From: Clostridiaceae bacterium DTU059
GTDB lineage: Bacteria > Bacillota > Clostridia > DSM-8532
DNA length: 51,243 bases
Direction: 5' to 3'
NCBI GenBank assembly: GCA_001512555.1
Contig: LFSK01000160.1
Span: 12,627 to 63,869 of the forward strand
Part shown: positions 7,389 to 16,934 of the stretch, piece after piece
Layout of the letters: every line of letters starts with the position of its first letter
Position numbering within the stretch: the stretch's first letter is position 1
Notes under the pieces: model-generated
What the model was told of the DNA's origin: nothing
Seen by the model: the letters and a program-made list of their open reading frames with translations, nothing else
Database searches by the model: none
Position numbers and translations under genes: made by a program

Positions 7389-8993
7389 ATGAGTATTAAT
7401 GATGCCAGAAATGACATTATTAATGGCAAAACTGCAATAGGAATTGAACTTGGTTCTTCACGGATCAAGACCGTTCTCATCGATTCCAATAATGAGCCTA
7501 TTGCCGCAGGCAACCATAACTGGGAGAACCAATATGTGGACAATATTTGGACATATGCTTTGGACGATGTCTGGAAGGGCTTGCAGGACAGTTACGGCAA
7601 TATGGTAAAGGACGTGGAAGAAAAGTATGGAGTTAAGCTCCAGACCACGGGAGCCATAGGCATCAGCGGTATGATGCACGGTTATTTGCCCTTTGACAAA
7701 TCAGGAAAGCAATTAGCCAACTTCCGCACATGGCGAAACACCATAACTGGCCAGGCATCCGAGTTCCTGACCAAGCTTTTCAACTATCCCATTCCTCAAA
7801 GATGGAGCATCGCCCACCTTTATCAGGCAATCCTTAATGGGGAAGATCATATTGCGGACATCGACTACATGACCACTTTGGCAGGCTATATTCACTGGAA
7901 GCTGACAGGCCAGCGGGTATTGGGTATCGATGAGGCGTCGGGTGTATTTCCCATCGATATTCAGAAAAGCGACTGGAATGAGAGGATGATTGAACAGTTC
8001 AATGAATTGGTGAAGCCAAAGAATTACCCATGGCGCCTGGAGAATATCATGCCGAAGGTTCTGGTGGCGGGCGAAAATGCTGGAACCCTCACTGAAGAAG
8101 GGGCAAGGCTTCTGGACGTAACAGGCCAGTTAAAGCCAGGAATCCCGTTCTGTCCTCCTGAAGGTGATGGCGGTACCGGGATGGTGGCTACCAACAGCGT
8201 AGCGGTTCGTACCGGAAATGTATCGGCAGGAACATCGGTTTTTGCCATGATCGTTTTGGAGAAGGAACTGTCTGCGGTTTATCCCGAACTGGATCTTGTA
8301 ACTACTCCTGATGGAAAACTTGTGGCAATGGTGCATTCCAATAACTGCACATCGGACTATGACGCATGGATGGGTCTGTTCTCAGAAGTTATCAAGTCTC
8401 TTGGCATGAGTGTTGAAAAACCAAAGCTCTACGACACACTGCTGGGCATGGCGCTTAAGGGCGATCCGGACTGCGGTGGGCTTTTGGCCTATGGTTACCT
8501 CTCTGGTGAACATATCACCGGTTTTGAGGAAGGACGGCCTTTGTTTACCCGTTTGCCTGACAGCCGCTTCAATCTGGCCAATTTCATGAGGGTTCATTTG
8601 ATGTCTGCATTGGGTGCCCTGAATACCGGTATGAGAATCCTTTCCGAGAAGGAAAATGTGAAGATAGATGAGATGCTGGGTCATGGCGGTTTCTTCAAGA
8701 CCAAGGAAGTGGGACAGAGGATAATGGCAGCTGCCATCAATGTTCCCGTATCTGTAATGGAAACTGCTGCGGAAGGCGGAGCATGGGGAATCGCTCTGTT
8801 GGCTTCCTATTTGGTAAATCGTGAGGAAGGCCAGACTCTGGATGACTTCCTCAATAAGAAGGTCTTCGCAAAGCAGCCCAAGACCACAGTTGATCCCGAT
8901 CCTGCCGAAGTGGCCGGTTTCAATGAGTTCATGAAGCGCTACACCAAGGGGCTGGCTATTGAGAGAGCTGCAGTTGATTATCTTAAGGATTGA
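7389..8993 (+). CDS. FGGY-family carbohydrate kinase, probable L-ribulokinase
   Basis: 534 aa from ATG 7389, which has TTAGGGGGAG upstream. Both FGGY domains are visible: the N-terminal ATPase-fold motif [26 protein letters not shown] and the sugar-binding stretch near [11 protein letters not shown] in the first, and the glycine-rich [19 protein letters not shown] and GHGGFF motifs in the second. Its place directly after araD points to phosphorylation of L-ribulose to L-ribulose 5-phosphate. The sequence is not the classical AraB of enterobacteria, so another ketose (for example xylulose) is possible. A strong terminator ends the pair at 9020-9052. Confidence 0.85.
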   Translation: MSINDARNDIINGKTAIGIELGSSRIKTVLIDSNNEPIAAGNHNWENQYVDNIWTYALDDVWKGLQDSYGNMVKDVEEKYGVKLQTTGAIGISGMMHGYLPFDKSGKQLANFRTWRNTITGQASEFLTKLFNYPIPQRWSIAHLYQAILNGEDHIADIDYMTTLAGYIHWKLTGQRVLGIDEASGVFPIDIQKSDWNERMIEQFNELVKPKNYPWRLENIMPKVLVAGENAGTLTEEGARLLDVTGQLKPGIPFCPPEGDGGTGMVATNSVAVRTGNVSAGTSVFAMIVLEKELSAVYPELDLVTTPDGKLVAMVHSNNCTSDYDAWMGLFSEVIKSLGMSVEKPKLYDTLLGMALKGDPDCGGLLAYGYLSGEHITGFEEGRPLFTRLPDSRFNLANFMRVHLMSALGALNTGMRILSEKENVKIDEMLGHGGFFKTKEVGQRIMAAAINVPVSVMETAAEGGAWGIALLASYLVNREEGQTLDDFLNKKVFAKQPKTTVDPDPAEVAGFNEFMKRYTKGLAIERAAVDYLKD

Positions 8994-9019
8994 TCGGTAA
9001 ATAGAGATTACGAAATACT

Positions 9020-9052
9020 AAAACCCCCAAGCACCGAGCTTGGGGGTTTTTC
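9020..9052. terminator. Bidirectional terminator between araB-like gene and tRNA-Arg
   Basis: AAAACCCCCAAGC (9020-9032) and GCTTGGGGGTTTT (9038-9050) form a 13-bp stem with a 5-nt loop, with U-rich sequence on both exits. It ends the kinase transcript on the plus strand and lies only about 2 nt beyond the tRNA-Arg 3' end on the minus strand. Confidence 0.93.
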
Positions 9053-9053
9053 A

Positions 9054-9130
<77 letters not shown>

Positions 9131-9259
9131 ATGTTTGCGATGCCATAGCACCGCAATCAGACTTATATATTATACAAACGCGTTTTTTATTTGTCAAGAG
9201 CGTTTATTTAGCATTGTTTCAGCCGCTTTTTTTATATCCAGTGCTTTTTCGGCACCTGT

Positions 9260-10945
9260 TCAAGGCCTCATTTCGGTAAGGGCTTTCAGGGAGCTTGAAG
9301 CTACTTCCTCCACAAACCCTTCATCAAATGGGGATTTCAGGCCTGAGGATTTCAAAAGATCCACAAAGGTCATGGTTCCGGCCTTCTTGCTAAAACTGAT
9401 GTATTTATCCCATGCAGTCTTATAGTCCCGGGTCATGAGGGTTCTGAACTGGAGGGCGCAGATCTGAGCAAGGCAGTAGTCAATATAGTAGAAGGGCGAG
9501 GTGTAGATATGGATCTGTCTCTGCCAGGTACCGCCCTTACTGAAGAAGGGGTCACCCTCGTAATCCAGATAGGGCTGGTATTCCCGTTCCAGCCTGAGCC
9601 AGGCTTCCTTACGCTGCTTTGGTGTCATATCGGGATTTGAGTAAATCACATGCTGAAACTCATCCACCAGGCATCCGTAGGGAATGAAAAGCAGGGCGCT
9701 GGAAAGGTGCATATACTTGTATTCCTCGGTTCTGTCGCCGAAGAAGAGTTTCATCCAGGGCATGGTGAAGAATTCCATGGACATGGAGTGAACCTCGCAG
9801 GCCTCCATGGTGGGGAATTTATATTCCAGAAGCTCCATTCCCCTTGATAGATAGCCGTTGAAGGCATGACCGCATTCATGGGTCAATACATCCACGTCAC
9901 CGCTGGTACCGTTAAAATTGGCAAAGATAAAGGGTGACTCATAAGAGTAGATATATGTCATGTATCCACCCGGAGCCTTTCCCTTGCGGCTCAGGACATC
10001 CAGAAGCTCGTTATCCAGCATGAACCGGAAAAACTCGCTGGCTTCCGGGGAGAGCATATCATACATCTTACGGCCTGCAGCAAAGATCTCCTCCGGGGTA
10101 CCCTCAGGCCTTGGATTTCCGTCTTTAAAATAGAGTGGGGTGTCTATATAGGTGAGCCTTTCCAGACCGAGTCTCTTTCGCTGTTCCTCACGAAGCTTGA
10201 CGGTTATTGGAACCAGATGCTCCTTGACCTGGTTTCTGAACCGTGCCACTTCTTCAGGCCCATAACTGTTGCGTCCCATTCTTATATAACCAAGCTCAAC
10301 AAAATCCTTGAATCCCAGTTTTTTAGCCATGGACGTGCGTACCTTTACAAGCCTGTCATAGATATCGTCCAGTTCATTTCTATGGGTTATGAAAAACTCG
10401 GTTCTTTTAATAAAGGCACCTTTTCTGATATCTCGGCTGGTGGATTCCATGTATGGGGTGAGCTGGGAAAGGTTAAGAATCTTGCCGTCGTATTCCAGCA
10501 GGGCTGATGCCATGAGCTTTTGGTACCGGGTAGTCAGTTTGTTTTCTTCCTGAAGCTCCGGTATTATGATGGGATCAAAAGCCTTCAGTTCCATTTCCGC
10601 ATTGAGAAACAAAAGGCTCCCTAGGCTTTTTTCAAGTTCAGCCCTGAAGGGTGAGGAAACGAGAGCCTTGTAGAACCTGGATTGGATTTCTTCAAGCAAG
10701 GGTTCATTTTCGTCCATAAAGGCCTTTTCCTGTTCATAGAAGGGGTCCTCTGTATTCATGGAGTTCCGGATACTGGCTAGGGTGGACATATCCAGGAACC
10801 TCTTTTTCAATGCAGTAAAGGCCTTATGGGCATCAAGCTGCTGCTGTGGGTTTTGGGCTTCTTCTACCGCCCTTATTATCTCTCCGGCCTTCTTCTTAAG
10901 TTCCTCTATATCGGGCCGCTCATAGGGCATCTGGGAAAATCGCAT
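9260..10945 (-). CDS. M3-family oligoendopeptidase
   Basis: 561 aa, the normal length of clostridial PepF-like M3 metallopeptidases, which are cytoplasmic and trim peptides of roughly 5-20 residues. The zinc-binding HECGH motif is at residues 356-360 within DVDVLTHECGHAFNGYL, and the third ligand is a Glu about 25 residues later (TMEACEVHSMSME). The rest is the mostly helical thimet-oligopeptidase fold, including the substrate-binding YIYSYESPF and the C-terminal YIDYCLAQICALQ. Start ATG 10945 has AAAGGATG upstream. It is a single gene, convergent with tRNA-Arg and divergent from the pilus operon. Confidence 0.92.
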   Translation of the reverse strand: MRFSQMPYERPDIEELKKKAGEIIRAVEEAQNPQQQLDAHKAFTALKKRFLDMSTLASIRNSMNTEDPFYEQEKAFMDENEPLLEEIQSRFYKALVSSPFRAELEKSLGSLLFLNAEMELKAFDPIIIPELQEENKLTTRYQKLMASALLEYDGKILNLSQLTPYMESTSRDIRKGAFIKRTEFFITHRNELDDIYDRLVKVRTSMAKKLGFKDFVELGYIRMGRNSYGPEEVARFRNQVKEHLVPITVKLREEQRKRLGLERLTYIDTPLYFKDGNPRPEGTPEEIFAAGRKMYDMLSPEASEFFRFMLDNELLDVLSRKGKAPGGYMTYIYSYESPFIFANFNGTSGDVDVLTHECGHAFNGYLSRGMELLEYKFPTMEACEVHSMSMEFFTMPWMKLFFGDRTEEYKYMHLSSALLFIPYGCLVDEFQHVIYSNPDMTPKQRKEAWLRLEREYQPYLDYEGDPFFSKGGTWQRQIHIYTSPFYYIDYCLAQICALQFRTLMTRDYKTAWDKYISFSKKAGTMTFVDLLKSSGLKSPFDEGFVEEVASSSLKALTEMRP

Positions 10946-11198
10946 GAAACCATCCTTTCACAGGCATGACGCGAGAAATCTGCCTGCTTTTAAAATCTGC
11001 TTTACTATTATAACCCATTTCTTTATGGGGCAACAGGCACATTCAATCACGGAACCCATACTCATTTTGAATATATGATCTTCTCAGTTCATAACGACAA
11101 TATGGGCTAAAATATATATGAATCCGGGGTTATTTGCCATGATCCTGTTTTATTTGCGCTTATAATGGTATGATATAGAAAAGATTAACAGGCTGGGG

Positions 11199-12254
11199 TT
11201 GATAGAATTGGGTAGGAAGACCAAAGGCTATGAAATGGATCTGTCCATGCTGTGCCATCAATTCTCGCTGATTCTGAAATCTGGCATACATCCGGTGGAA
11301 GGCATTCCACTGCTATACGAGGACACCGTTAATCCTAAGCTCAAGAAGGCTCTTGAGTTCATATCGAATGAGGTTGTTCACGGATCCTCCCTGTATTTGG
11401 CTTTCGAGGCTGCAAAATGTTTTCCGTCCTATATGACCACCATGATAAAGGTAGGCGAGCAGACTGGAATGCTGGAACCTGTGCTGGAAGGCTTGAGCAG
11501 GTTCTATGAGACTCAGGCCAACATCAGGAGGAGGATAAGAAGCGCTGTGACCTATCCGCTGGTTTTGGCCATATTCATGCTTGGTGTGATTGCTCTGATT
11601 TCTCTTGAGGTTATCCCTCTTTTTATAGAGATGCTCACATCCCTGGGGGGAAGGGTGCCAGATCAGGTGGGTCTGTTCATCATATTGGGAAACACTCTCA
11701 AAAACGGCGTCCTGTATGTAGTGGCAGCACTGGTGCTCCTGGTTATTGTGGTCTGGCTGCTCACACGGCTTAAAAAAATCCGCTTTATCATGGATAAAAT
11801 AAAGGTTGTAAATCCGTTTACGGGAGGTATCTACAAAAAGGTTGTAACAGCCCGGTTCAGCGGTGCATTGTCCCTGACCCTTAAGAGCGGAATGACCATC
11901 ACCGAGGGTTTTGGTCTGGTTTCAGGTGTTCTTGACAACGATTATGTTATAAGGAAGATCAGGGAGGCTGTAAATGAGGTGTCCTCAGGCAAGCCTTTCT
12001 GGGAAGCCATTAGGGATACCGGACTGTTTCCTGCACTGTTTGTACGGCTTATCAAGACCGGGGAGAAAACCGGAAGCCTGGATGCCATGATGGAGAAAGT
12101 ATCGCATACCTGGCAGGAAGAGGTTGATGCATCGTTGGGTCGTGTGGTCAGTTTCATAGAGCCTGCCTGTGTCACCGTACTGTCCCTGATTCTTGCGGGT
12201 GTGTTATTATCGGTCATACTTCCGTTGATCAGCATTATGGCTTCAATAGGATAG
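11199..12254 (+). CDS. pilC: Type IV pilus / type II secretion inner-membrane protein (PilC/GspF)
   Basis: 351 aa with two tandem T2SSF domains. The first covers about residues 15-135 (LSMLCHQFSLILKSGI... VGEQTGMLEPVL). The second covers about 215-340 (ARFSGALSLTLKSGMTITEG... IKTGEKTGSLDAMM). Membrane helices follow each domain (about 123-145, 160-190 and 320-345). It is the platform protein that couples the assembly ATPase to pilin insertion. The first in-frame start is TTG at 11199 with CAGGCTGGGG upstream; an ATG a few codons on is an alternative. It heads an operon of pilin-like genes and pilT. No PilB assembly ATPase is in view. Confidence 0.88.
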   Translation: MIELGRKTKGYEMDLSMLCHQFSLILKSGIHPVEGIPLLYEDTVNPKLKKALEFISNEVVHGSSLYLAFEAAKCFPSYMTTMIKVGEQTGMLEPVLEGLSRFYETQANIRRRIRSAVTYPLVLAIFMLGVIALISLEVIPLFIEMLTSLGGRVPDQVGLFIILGNTLKNGVLYVVAALVLLVIVVWLLTRLKKIRFIMDKIKVVNPFTGGIYKKVVTARFSGALSLTLKSGMTITEGFGLVSGVLDNDYVIRKIREAVNEVSSGKPFWEAIRDTGLFPALFVRLIKTGEKTGSLDAMMEKVSHTWQEEVDASLGRVVSFIEPACVTVLSLILAGVLLSVILPLISIMASIG

Positions 12255-12259
12255 GGTGA

Positions 12260-12574
12260 ATGAGATTGAGCGGACGATATACGATATATATCAAATTTAT
12301 CATGCTGGTTCTGGTTCTGATCATCACCCTGGCCAGCCTGGCCGGACTTGAAAGTTTTAGGGATAGCCGGAACAGCTCACAACCTGAGGATATCAGAAAG
12401 GCCGTGCTTGATGCCTGTGTTCAGTGCTATGCACTGGAAGGCAGTTACCCGCCCAGTCTGGAGTATCTTGAAAAACACTACGGATTGATTCTTGACTGGG
12501 AAGAGTATTACTTCTATTACGAGGTGTTTGCATCAAATGTCATGCCCACTGTGGAAGTTTACAAAAAGCAATAG
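12260..12574 (+). CDS. Small membrane-anchored pseudopilin-like protein
   Basis: 104 aa beginning 5 nt after pilC. A single N-terminal hydrophobic helix (IKFIMLVLVLIITLASLAGL) is followed by a short polar domain with DACVQCYALEGSYPPSLEYL. That arrangement, especially the ALEGSYPPSLEYLE stretch, is seen in minor pseudopilins and competence pilins, but the classical GFTLIE processing site is absent. It may be a minor pilin or an assembly accessory. Family assignment rests on layout and operon context. Confidence 0.65.
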   Translation: MRLSGRYTIYIKFIMLVLVLIITLASLAGLESFRDSRNSSQPEDIRKAVLDACVQCYALEGSYPPSLEYLEKHYGLILDWEEYYFYYEVFASNVMPTVEVYKKQ

Positions 12575-13085
12575 AGAAAGCGCAGGGAATGGGCGATCTG
12601 CAATCCGTGGGAGCGTCAGCGCAGAAACCATTGCAACTTTGTTGCTGCTGCTTATTCTTGGCATTGGCATTTTTGCTCTTGCTGTTTCCTCGACTTCTGC
12701 CTATTCCAGAGTCTATGAGGGCAAGAGCCTTAATTCCGAGCTGAGGGTTGCTCTTTCCTTCATCCATATGAAGATCAGGCAAAACGACTTGAAGGATGCC
12801 ATCAGAATTGAAGAGAACCCTGTCAATGGGGATCCTGCCATTGTCATCCGGGAAGAGTATGAGGACGAGGTTTATGAGATCTGGATATACCAGGATGACG
12901 GAAAACTTTGGGAGGCTCTTATGCCTGAAGGTATGGCGCCTTCCAATGAGTTGAGCTTTGAAATAGCTGATGTGGACGGGCTCACAGTTAAAATAGATCA
13001 GAGCCTGCTGAGTATTTCAGTATGGATTGATCAGAACGAAGAACAGCTTAAACTGGAGAGCTCTGTCATGATAAGATCCGGATAA
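12537..13085 (+). CDS. Pilin-like membrane protein (DUF4860-type)
   Basis: 182 aa if started at ATG 12537, which has GAGGTG 10 nt upstream; an ATG at 12492 would lengthen it. It overlaps the end of the preceding gene by 38 bp in another frame. After a basic N-terminus comes SVSAETIATLLLLLILGIGIF, a single hydrophobic helix with a Glu near its start as in prepilins, then a beta-rich extracellular part (VYEIWIYQDDGKLWEALMPE). DUF4860 proteins occur in clostridial pilus operons; I assign this from the pattern and not from a search. Probably a minor pilin. Confidence 0.6.
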   Translation: MSCPLWKFTKSNRESAGNGRSAIRGSVSAETIATLLLLLILGIGIFALAVSSTSAYSRVYEGKSLNSELRVALSFIHMKIRQNDLKDAIRIEENPVNGDPAIVIREEYEDEVYEIWIYQDDGKLWEALMPEGMAPSNELSFEIADVDGLTVKIDQSLLSISVWIDQNEEQLKLESSVMIRSG

Positions 13086-13125
13086 ATGCAATTGTCTTAA
13101 AGGATATTTACTGAATCAAAAAGTT

Positions 13126-13632
13126 TTGGTGAATAGAATGGGCTACGTAAAGAGAAGAAGAGGATTCACATTAATAGAACTGATTATAGCCGTGGCACTG
13201 CTGGCCGTTGCCGGGACGGTGGTAGTGCGCCTTTTTGTTCATGCCCATGTTAATAACCAGCTGGCGGCGGATATCGACCGATCTGTGTTCTATGGCAGCG
13301 CCTGGATTGAAAAGATTAAATCGTCCCCCGAGGATTGGATTTGCGAAGATCCTTCTGAATCGGATCCTGTCGTTACTGTATCAGAATCCTGTTCCTACAT
13401 AATTTATTACGATGATGGCTGGATTCCCCTTCCTGATGGTCAAAACAGGATACAGGAAGCAGAATACGCCATGCATATCGATTTATACAAGATAAACGGC
13501 AACGAGGGGCTCTGGGCTATCGAACTGGGAGCATATAAGATCGAGCCCTATCCCCTGAGCAAGGAGCCTTACCAGGAGATCTACACGCTATCAGCCATGG
13601 TCAATGTCCCCATGGGGGTGATGACCCCATGA
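13126..13632 (+). CDS. Type IV prepilin with class III signal peptide
   Basis: 168 aa. It has the canonical prepilin peptidase site after KRRRG, giving GFTLIELIIAVALLAVAG with Phe+1 and Glu+5, then an extracellular domain of about 120 residues. TTG 13126, GTG 13129 and ATG 13138 are all possible starts; none has an obvious ribosome site. It lies mid-operon and overlaps the next gene by 4 bp (ATGA), so the two are translationally coupled. It is the only gene here with a textbook prepilin leader, and its length suits a minor pilin (PilV/GspI type). Confidence 0.88.
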   Translation: MVNRMGYVKRRRGFTLIELIIAVALLAVAGTVVVRLFVHAHVNNQLAADIDRSVFYGSAWIEKIKSSPEDWICEDPSESDPVVTVSESCSYIIYYDDGWIPLPDGQNRIQEAEYAMHIDLYKINGNEGLWAIELGAYKIEPYPLSKEPYQEIYTLSAMVNVPMGVMTP

Positions 13633-14306
13633 AATGGCTGGGTTCAAACAGAGGCAGTTCTTCAGTTCTCGTTGCCCTGGTTCTGATAGTTCTTGTGGTA
13701 TTCTCGGTTCTGGCGGTGACCACTTCAATGGCCAACCTCCGCCTGGCAAGGAAGAATGCAGAAACCGTTAAGTCCTTTTATAACCTTGACTCGGAAGGGG
13801 AAAGGTTTGTAAACGTTATCTACAACAGCATCATGCTTGCAAGGGATAAGACCTCTTTTGCAGTTCAATCCATCACGGCGGGGGATTATGCTGCAGCCGG
13901 TCTTCCCAAATCAATTAACGAGATGATAGAAGCAACCATGAGGGGCCTTTCGGGTACCAATGCAAGAAAGAAATATCTGGACAACCTTTATCCGAAGCTT
14001 GTCACATACTTTGCCATGGCTTCTATAATGGATGCCTATCCGGGATGTGTGTATAGTAAGGATGCCGACTATATGCGAAATTTCCACATATACAGCAATG
14101 TGCCGGTGGATTTGGGCTTCAGTGTCAGAAAGACATTCATACTCGAATACGAACATACCCTCCGGTACCTCAATGTAGATGTTGACATTTCAGACCCGGA
14201 GGATGGAACAGACCTGGACGAGGTGTGCGACATCCTTGAATGGCGCGTGTGGCAGGAACCCTTTGAATACAAAAACGAAATCGATTTGTGGGAAGGGGTA
14301 CCGTGA
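13629..14306 (+). CDS. PilX-like pilus assembly protein
   Basis: 225 aa, coupled to the prepilin gene by a 4-bp overlap. It has a short basic start and SNRGSSSVLVALVLIVLVVF, the hydrophobic N-terminus of PilX/GspK-like proteins, whose RGSxLV pattern replaces the GFTLIE leader. A long soluble part follows with no motif I recognise. Likely role: minor pilin at the tip or in initiation of the pilus. Its stop overlaps the start of pilT (TGATG). Assignment is from layout and operon context. Confidence 0.65.
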   Translation: MKWLGSNRGSSSVLVALVLIVLVVFSVLAVTTSMANLRLARKNAETVKSFYNLDSEGERFVNVIYNSIMLARDKTSFAVQSITAGDYAAAGLPKSINEMIEATMRGLSGTNARKKYLDNLYPKLVTYFAMASIMDAYPGCVYSKDADYMRNFHIYSNVPVDLGFSVRKTFILEYEHTLRYLNVDVDISDPEDGTDLDEVCDILEWRVWQEPFEYKNEIDLWEGVP

Positions 14307-15394
14307 TGAAAATGAAGAATATTAATATTGAAAGAACATCTGTGCAAAAACTCCTGAAAATCGCCATGGATTATAAGGCATCAGATCTTCAGATTACTGT
14401 TGGTGTGCCCCCGGTGATGAAGGTAAAAGGCGAGCTTATGTATATTGGAAGCCAGCGCCTGGGAGTGAGGGACGCTGAGCGCCTGGTGCATGAGTTATTT
14501 CCCAACGAGATGGCATATCATGATTTCCTGTCCAGCGGCGATCAGGATTTTTCAGTTTCCATACCGGGATTGGGAAGGTTCAGAGTCAACACCTTCAAGC
14601 AGAGAGGGTCTTTCGCCGCTTCAATACGGATTGTTTTCACTGAGCTGCCCGATCCGGAGGAACTTTTGATCCCTCAGCCGGTATTGAATCTTCACAGGTG
14701 TAATAAAGGGCTGATCCTTGTTACAGGCCCCACCGGCAGTGGGAAATCCACAACCCTTTCCTGTATAATAGATCTTATAAACAGCAATCGCAAATGCCAC
14801 ATCCTGACCCTGGAAGAACCTATAGAGTACCTTCACAGGCATAAGAAGAGCATCGTGAATCAACGGGAGATAGGGCAGGATACCAAAAGTTATGCCAGAG
14901 CTTTAAGATCCGCCTTAAGAGAGTCGCCCGATGTTATACTGGTTGGCGAGATGCGTGATCTGGAGACCATATCCATAGCCATGACGGCTGCTGAAACCGG
15001 GCATTTGGTTTTGTCCACTCTCCATACATTGGGTGCGGCAAAGACCATCGACAGGATTATCGATGTGTTTCCGCCAAACCAGCAGCATCAGATACGTATT
15101 CAGCTATCAACCGTGCTCCAGGCTGTGGTTTCACAGCAGCTCCTGCCTTCACCGGAAAGGGGAAGGGTGGCGGCCTTTGAAGTTATGACAGTTAATAACG
15201 CCATACGGAACCTTATCAGGGAGTCAAAAACATACCAGATCGACTCCACCATACATATGAGCAGGAATGAAGGCATGATGAGCATGGACTACAGCATTGT
15301 CCAGCTTTATAAAAAGGGCCTGGTAACAAAAGAGGATGCCCTGCTCTATTGCTTGAACCAGGATGTGACTTGTAAGTACATGAATGAGGAATGA
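14306..15394 (+). CDS. pilT: Type IV pilus retraction ATPase
   Basis: 362 aa from ATG 14306, which has GGAAGGGG upstream and overlaps the previous stop by 1 nt. Hexameric secretion ATPase of the PilT type. Walker A GPTGSGKST is at 141-149, the Asp box (ILTLEEPIEYLH) at about 166-177, Walker B (PDVILVGEMRD) near 208-218, and the His box (AAETGHLVLSTLHT) at 228-241. The C-terminal retraction motif region appears as AFEVMTVNNAIRNLIRE. PilT powers pilus retraction in twitching and DNA uptake. That it is the only ATPase gene in the operon means the PilB extension motor must be elsewhere. Confidence 0.93.
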   Translation: MKMKNINIERTSVQKLLKIAMDYKASDLQITVGVPPVMKVKGELMYIGSQRLGVRDAERLVHELFPNEMAYHDFLSSGDQDFSVSIPGLGRFRVNTFKQRGSFAASIRIVFTELPDPEELLIPQPVLNLHRCNKGLILVTGPTGSGKSTTLSCIIDLINSNRKCHILTLEEPIEYLHRHKKSIVNQREIGQDTKSYARALRSALRESPDVILVGEMRDLETISIAMTAAETGHLVLSTLHTLGAAKTIDRIIDVFPPNQQHQIRIQLSTVLQAVVSQQLLPSPERGRVAAFEVMTVNNAIRNLIRESKTYQIDSTIHMSRNEGMMSMDYSIVQLYKKGLVTKEDALLYCLNQDVTCKYMNEE

Positions 15395-15411
15395 TGAAAG
15401 GGAATATTTAA

Positions 15412-16185
15412 ATGGCTTATATATGCGAAAACGAATTACGGGATATCTACAATATGCTGGCTCCGGTTCTTACCCAGCATGGCTTTGCATGCGAAATTGC
15501 CATGATCAGGGATTATATGCTGAAGATCTGGATTGATGAGGGTGGCGAAAGGCTGGGTAAGCTCATTGTGGACTATAGCCCTAAGAAAAACAGCTTTTCC
15601 TTCAGGAAGGATTCCGATCTGTCCCAGGAGCAGTATGACCGGGTGGTAAGCTTCCTGACCGGCCAGATAAGCATGAGCTTGGGCTTTTCCAGCCCCGGGG
15701 AAAAAGAGAACCGCCTGCAGCCACAGAAGCAAAAAACAGTTATGGAAATAGACTTTAACACCCTTCCCACCCAGTATCAGGCCTTTGTGGACGGATCCTT
15801 CATCGAGAGCCAGATCGGATATGGAGCTGTTATTCTGGATCGCGGCGAGATAGTTGCTGAACTGTACGGAAGGGTTGATGATCCTGATGCTTTCGCCTCA
15901 AGGCAGGTGGGAGGGGAGATACGGGCTGTCATTGAAACCCTGGAATGGTGTAAAAGGCACTCGATAGACGAGATAACCATATTCTACGATTTTCAGAATA
16001 TTGAAAAATGGGCTGTGGGAAGCTTTAAAACCAACACTCCCATGACCCAGGCCTATAAGCAATACATAGATTCCTGCGGGATAAAGATTACCTGGTACAA
16101 GGTGGAAAGCCACACCGGGATCGCCTTAAATGACAGGGCGGACGAATTGGCCAAGATGGGCGCGCGCGGGCTTTCCATGCAATAA
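15412..16185 (+). CDS. RNase H-like protein with an extra N-terminal domain
   Basis: 257 aa. Residues about 120-252 form an RNase HI fold with all four acidic residues in place: Asp127 (FVDGSF), Glu169 (VGGEIRAV), Asp193 (FYDFQNIEKW) and Asp241 (NDRADELAK), plus His234 in VESHTG. It should therefore cleave the RNA strand of RNA-DNA hybrids. The first ~100 residues (CENELRDIYNMLAPVL... SFSFRKDSD) are not the usual hybrid-binding domain and match nothing I know. It lies 17 bp after pilT, so it is probably co-transcribed, and it converges on the CofE-like gene. Confidence 0.83.
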   Translation: MAYICENELRDIYNMLAPVLTQHGFACEIAMIRDYMLKIWIDEGGERLGKLIVDYSPKKNSFSFRKDSDLSQEQYDRVVSFLTGQISMSLGFSSPGEKENRLQPQKQKTVMEIDFNTLPTQYQAFVDGSFIESQIGYGAVILDRGEIVAELYGRVDDPDAFASRQVGGEIRAVIETLEWCKRHSIDEITIFYDFQNIEKWAVGSFKTNTPMTQAYKQYIDSCGIKITWYKVESHTGIALNDRADELAKMGARGLSMQ

Positions 16186-16190
16186 TACGA

Positions 16191-16934
16191 TCAATCCTTT
16201 TTCTTCTTCCATTCCATTCGGGTAAGAAGGTGGGCGTATAAATCGTCCTCCATCTCGACGCTCCAGGCCTTAAGCTGTTCGGCTGTCGGCACATGGTCAC
16301 TGAACTCTGCAAAAGGAAGATCCTCGATAAGAGCTACGGGAGTCTGCTCGTCGGATTCACCCATCACAAGAACCGCCGATGCTGCCAGTGCATCAGCAAC
16401 ATTTATACGGGTTTGTCTGAGGGGTCTTCCAAATAGATCGGTATGGCCGATTTTGAAAGTAACGGGGCTAAAACCGCAAGAGGCAATGCTCCTGCCTGTC
16501 ACACCCAGTCTCATGGGGTTCGAGGTGCTGTCGGTAATGATGATGCCCACATGCTTAATGCCGAAATGTTTCCTTACGAATTCCCAGCATCTGTTGGCAG
16601 ACTCCTGAGGGTCTTTTGGCCATAAGACGTAATAGCCGTTGGTGTTGGATTCGTCTATGCCCGCTGTGGGCACCAGCATATTATTCTTAATTGTCAGGTA
16701 CACGCTGTATTTACTATCTGACCGGGGTATGAACAGATCTGCCTCTTTTTCGATGAGCTCATCCTTGTTATACTCCGATACCGGCAATGCGTTTCCTTCA
16801 CAAAGTGAAACCACCTTGGATGTGATGGCAATAACCGACCTTTCCGGAACCTCTTTCAGGGACTCTGCCAGAAGTTCGGTTATGTCTATTGAGCCGGCCT
16901 CAACAATTCTTGTTTTTACTGCGGTAACCCTCAT
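16191..16934 (-). CDS. CofE-like (F420-0:gamma-glutamyl ligase family) protein
   Basis: 247 aa from ATG 16934, with AAGGAG 11 nt upstream; GTG 16946 also fits. The family pattern is present throughout: VIAITSKVVSLCEG, the metal/nucleotide region TAGIDESNTNGYYVLWPKDP, the GIIITDSTSNPMRLGVTG stretch with conserved Asp-Ser, and DLFGRPLRQTRINVADALAA. Genuine CofE adds glutamate to coenzyme F420-0. No other F420 biosynthesis gene is visible and most Clostridia lack F420, so here the substrate is probably different. It is monocistronic, convergent with the RNase H gene, and divergent from the SpoIID-like gene. Confidence 0.85.
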   Translation of the reverse strand: MRVTAVKTRIVEAGSIDITELLAESLKEVPERSVIAITSKVVSLCEGNALPVSEYNKDELIEKEADLFIPRSDSKYSVYLTIKNNMLVPTAGIDESNTNGYYVLWPKDPQESANRCWEFVRKHFGIKHVGIIITDSTSNPMRLGVTGRSIASCGFSPVTFKIGHTDLFGRPLRQTRINVADALAASAVLVMGESDEQTPVALIEDLPFAEFSDHVPTAEQLKAWSVEMEDDLYAHLLTRMEWKKKKD

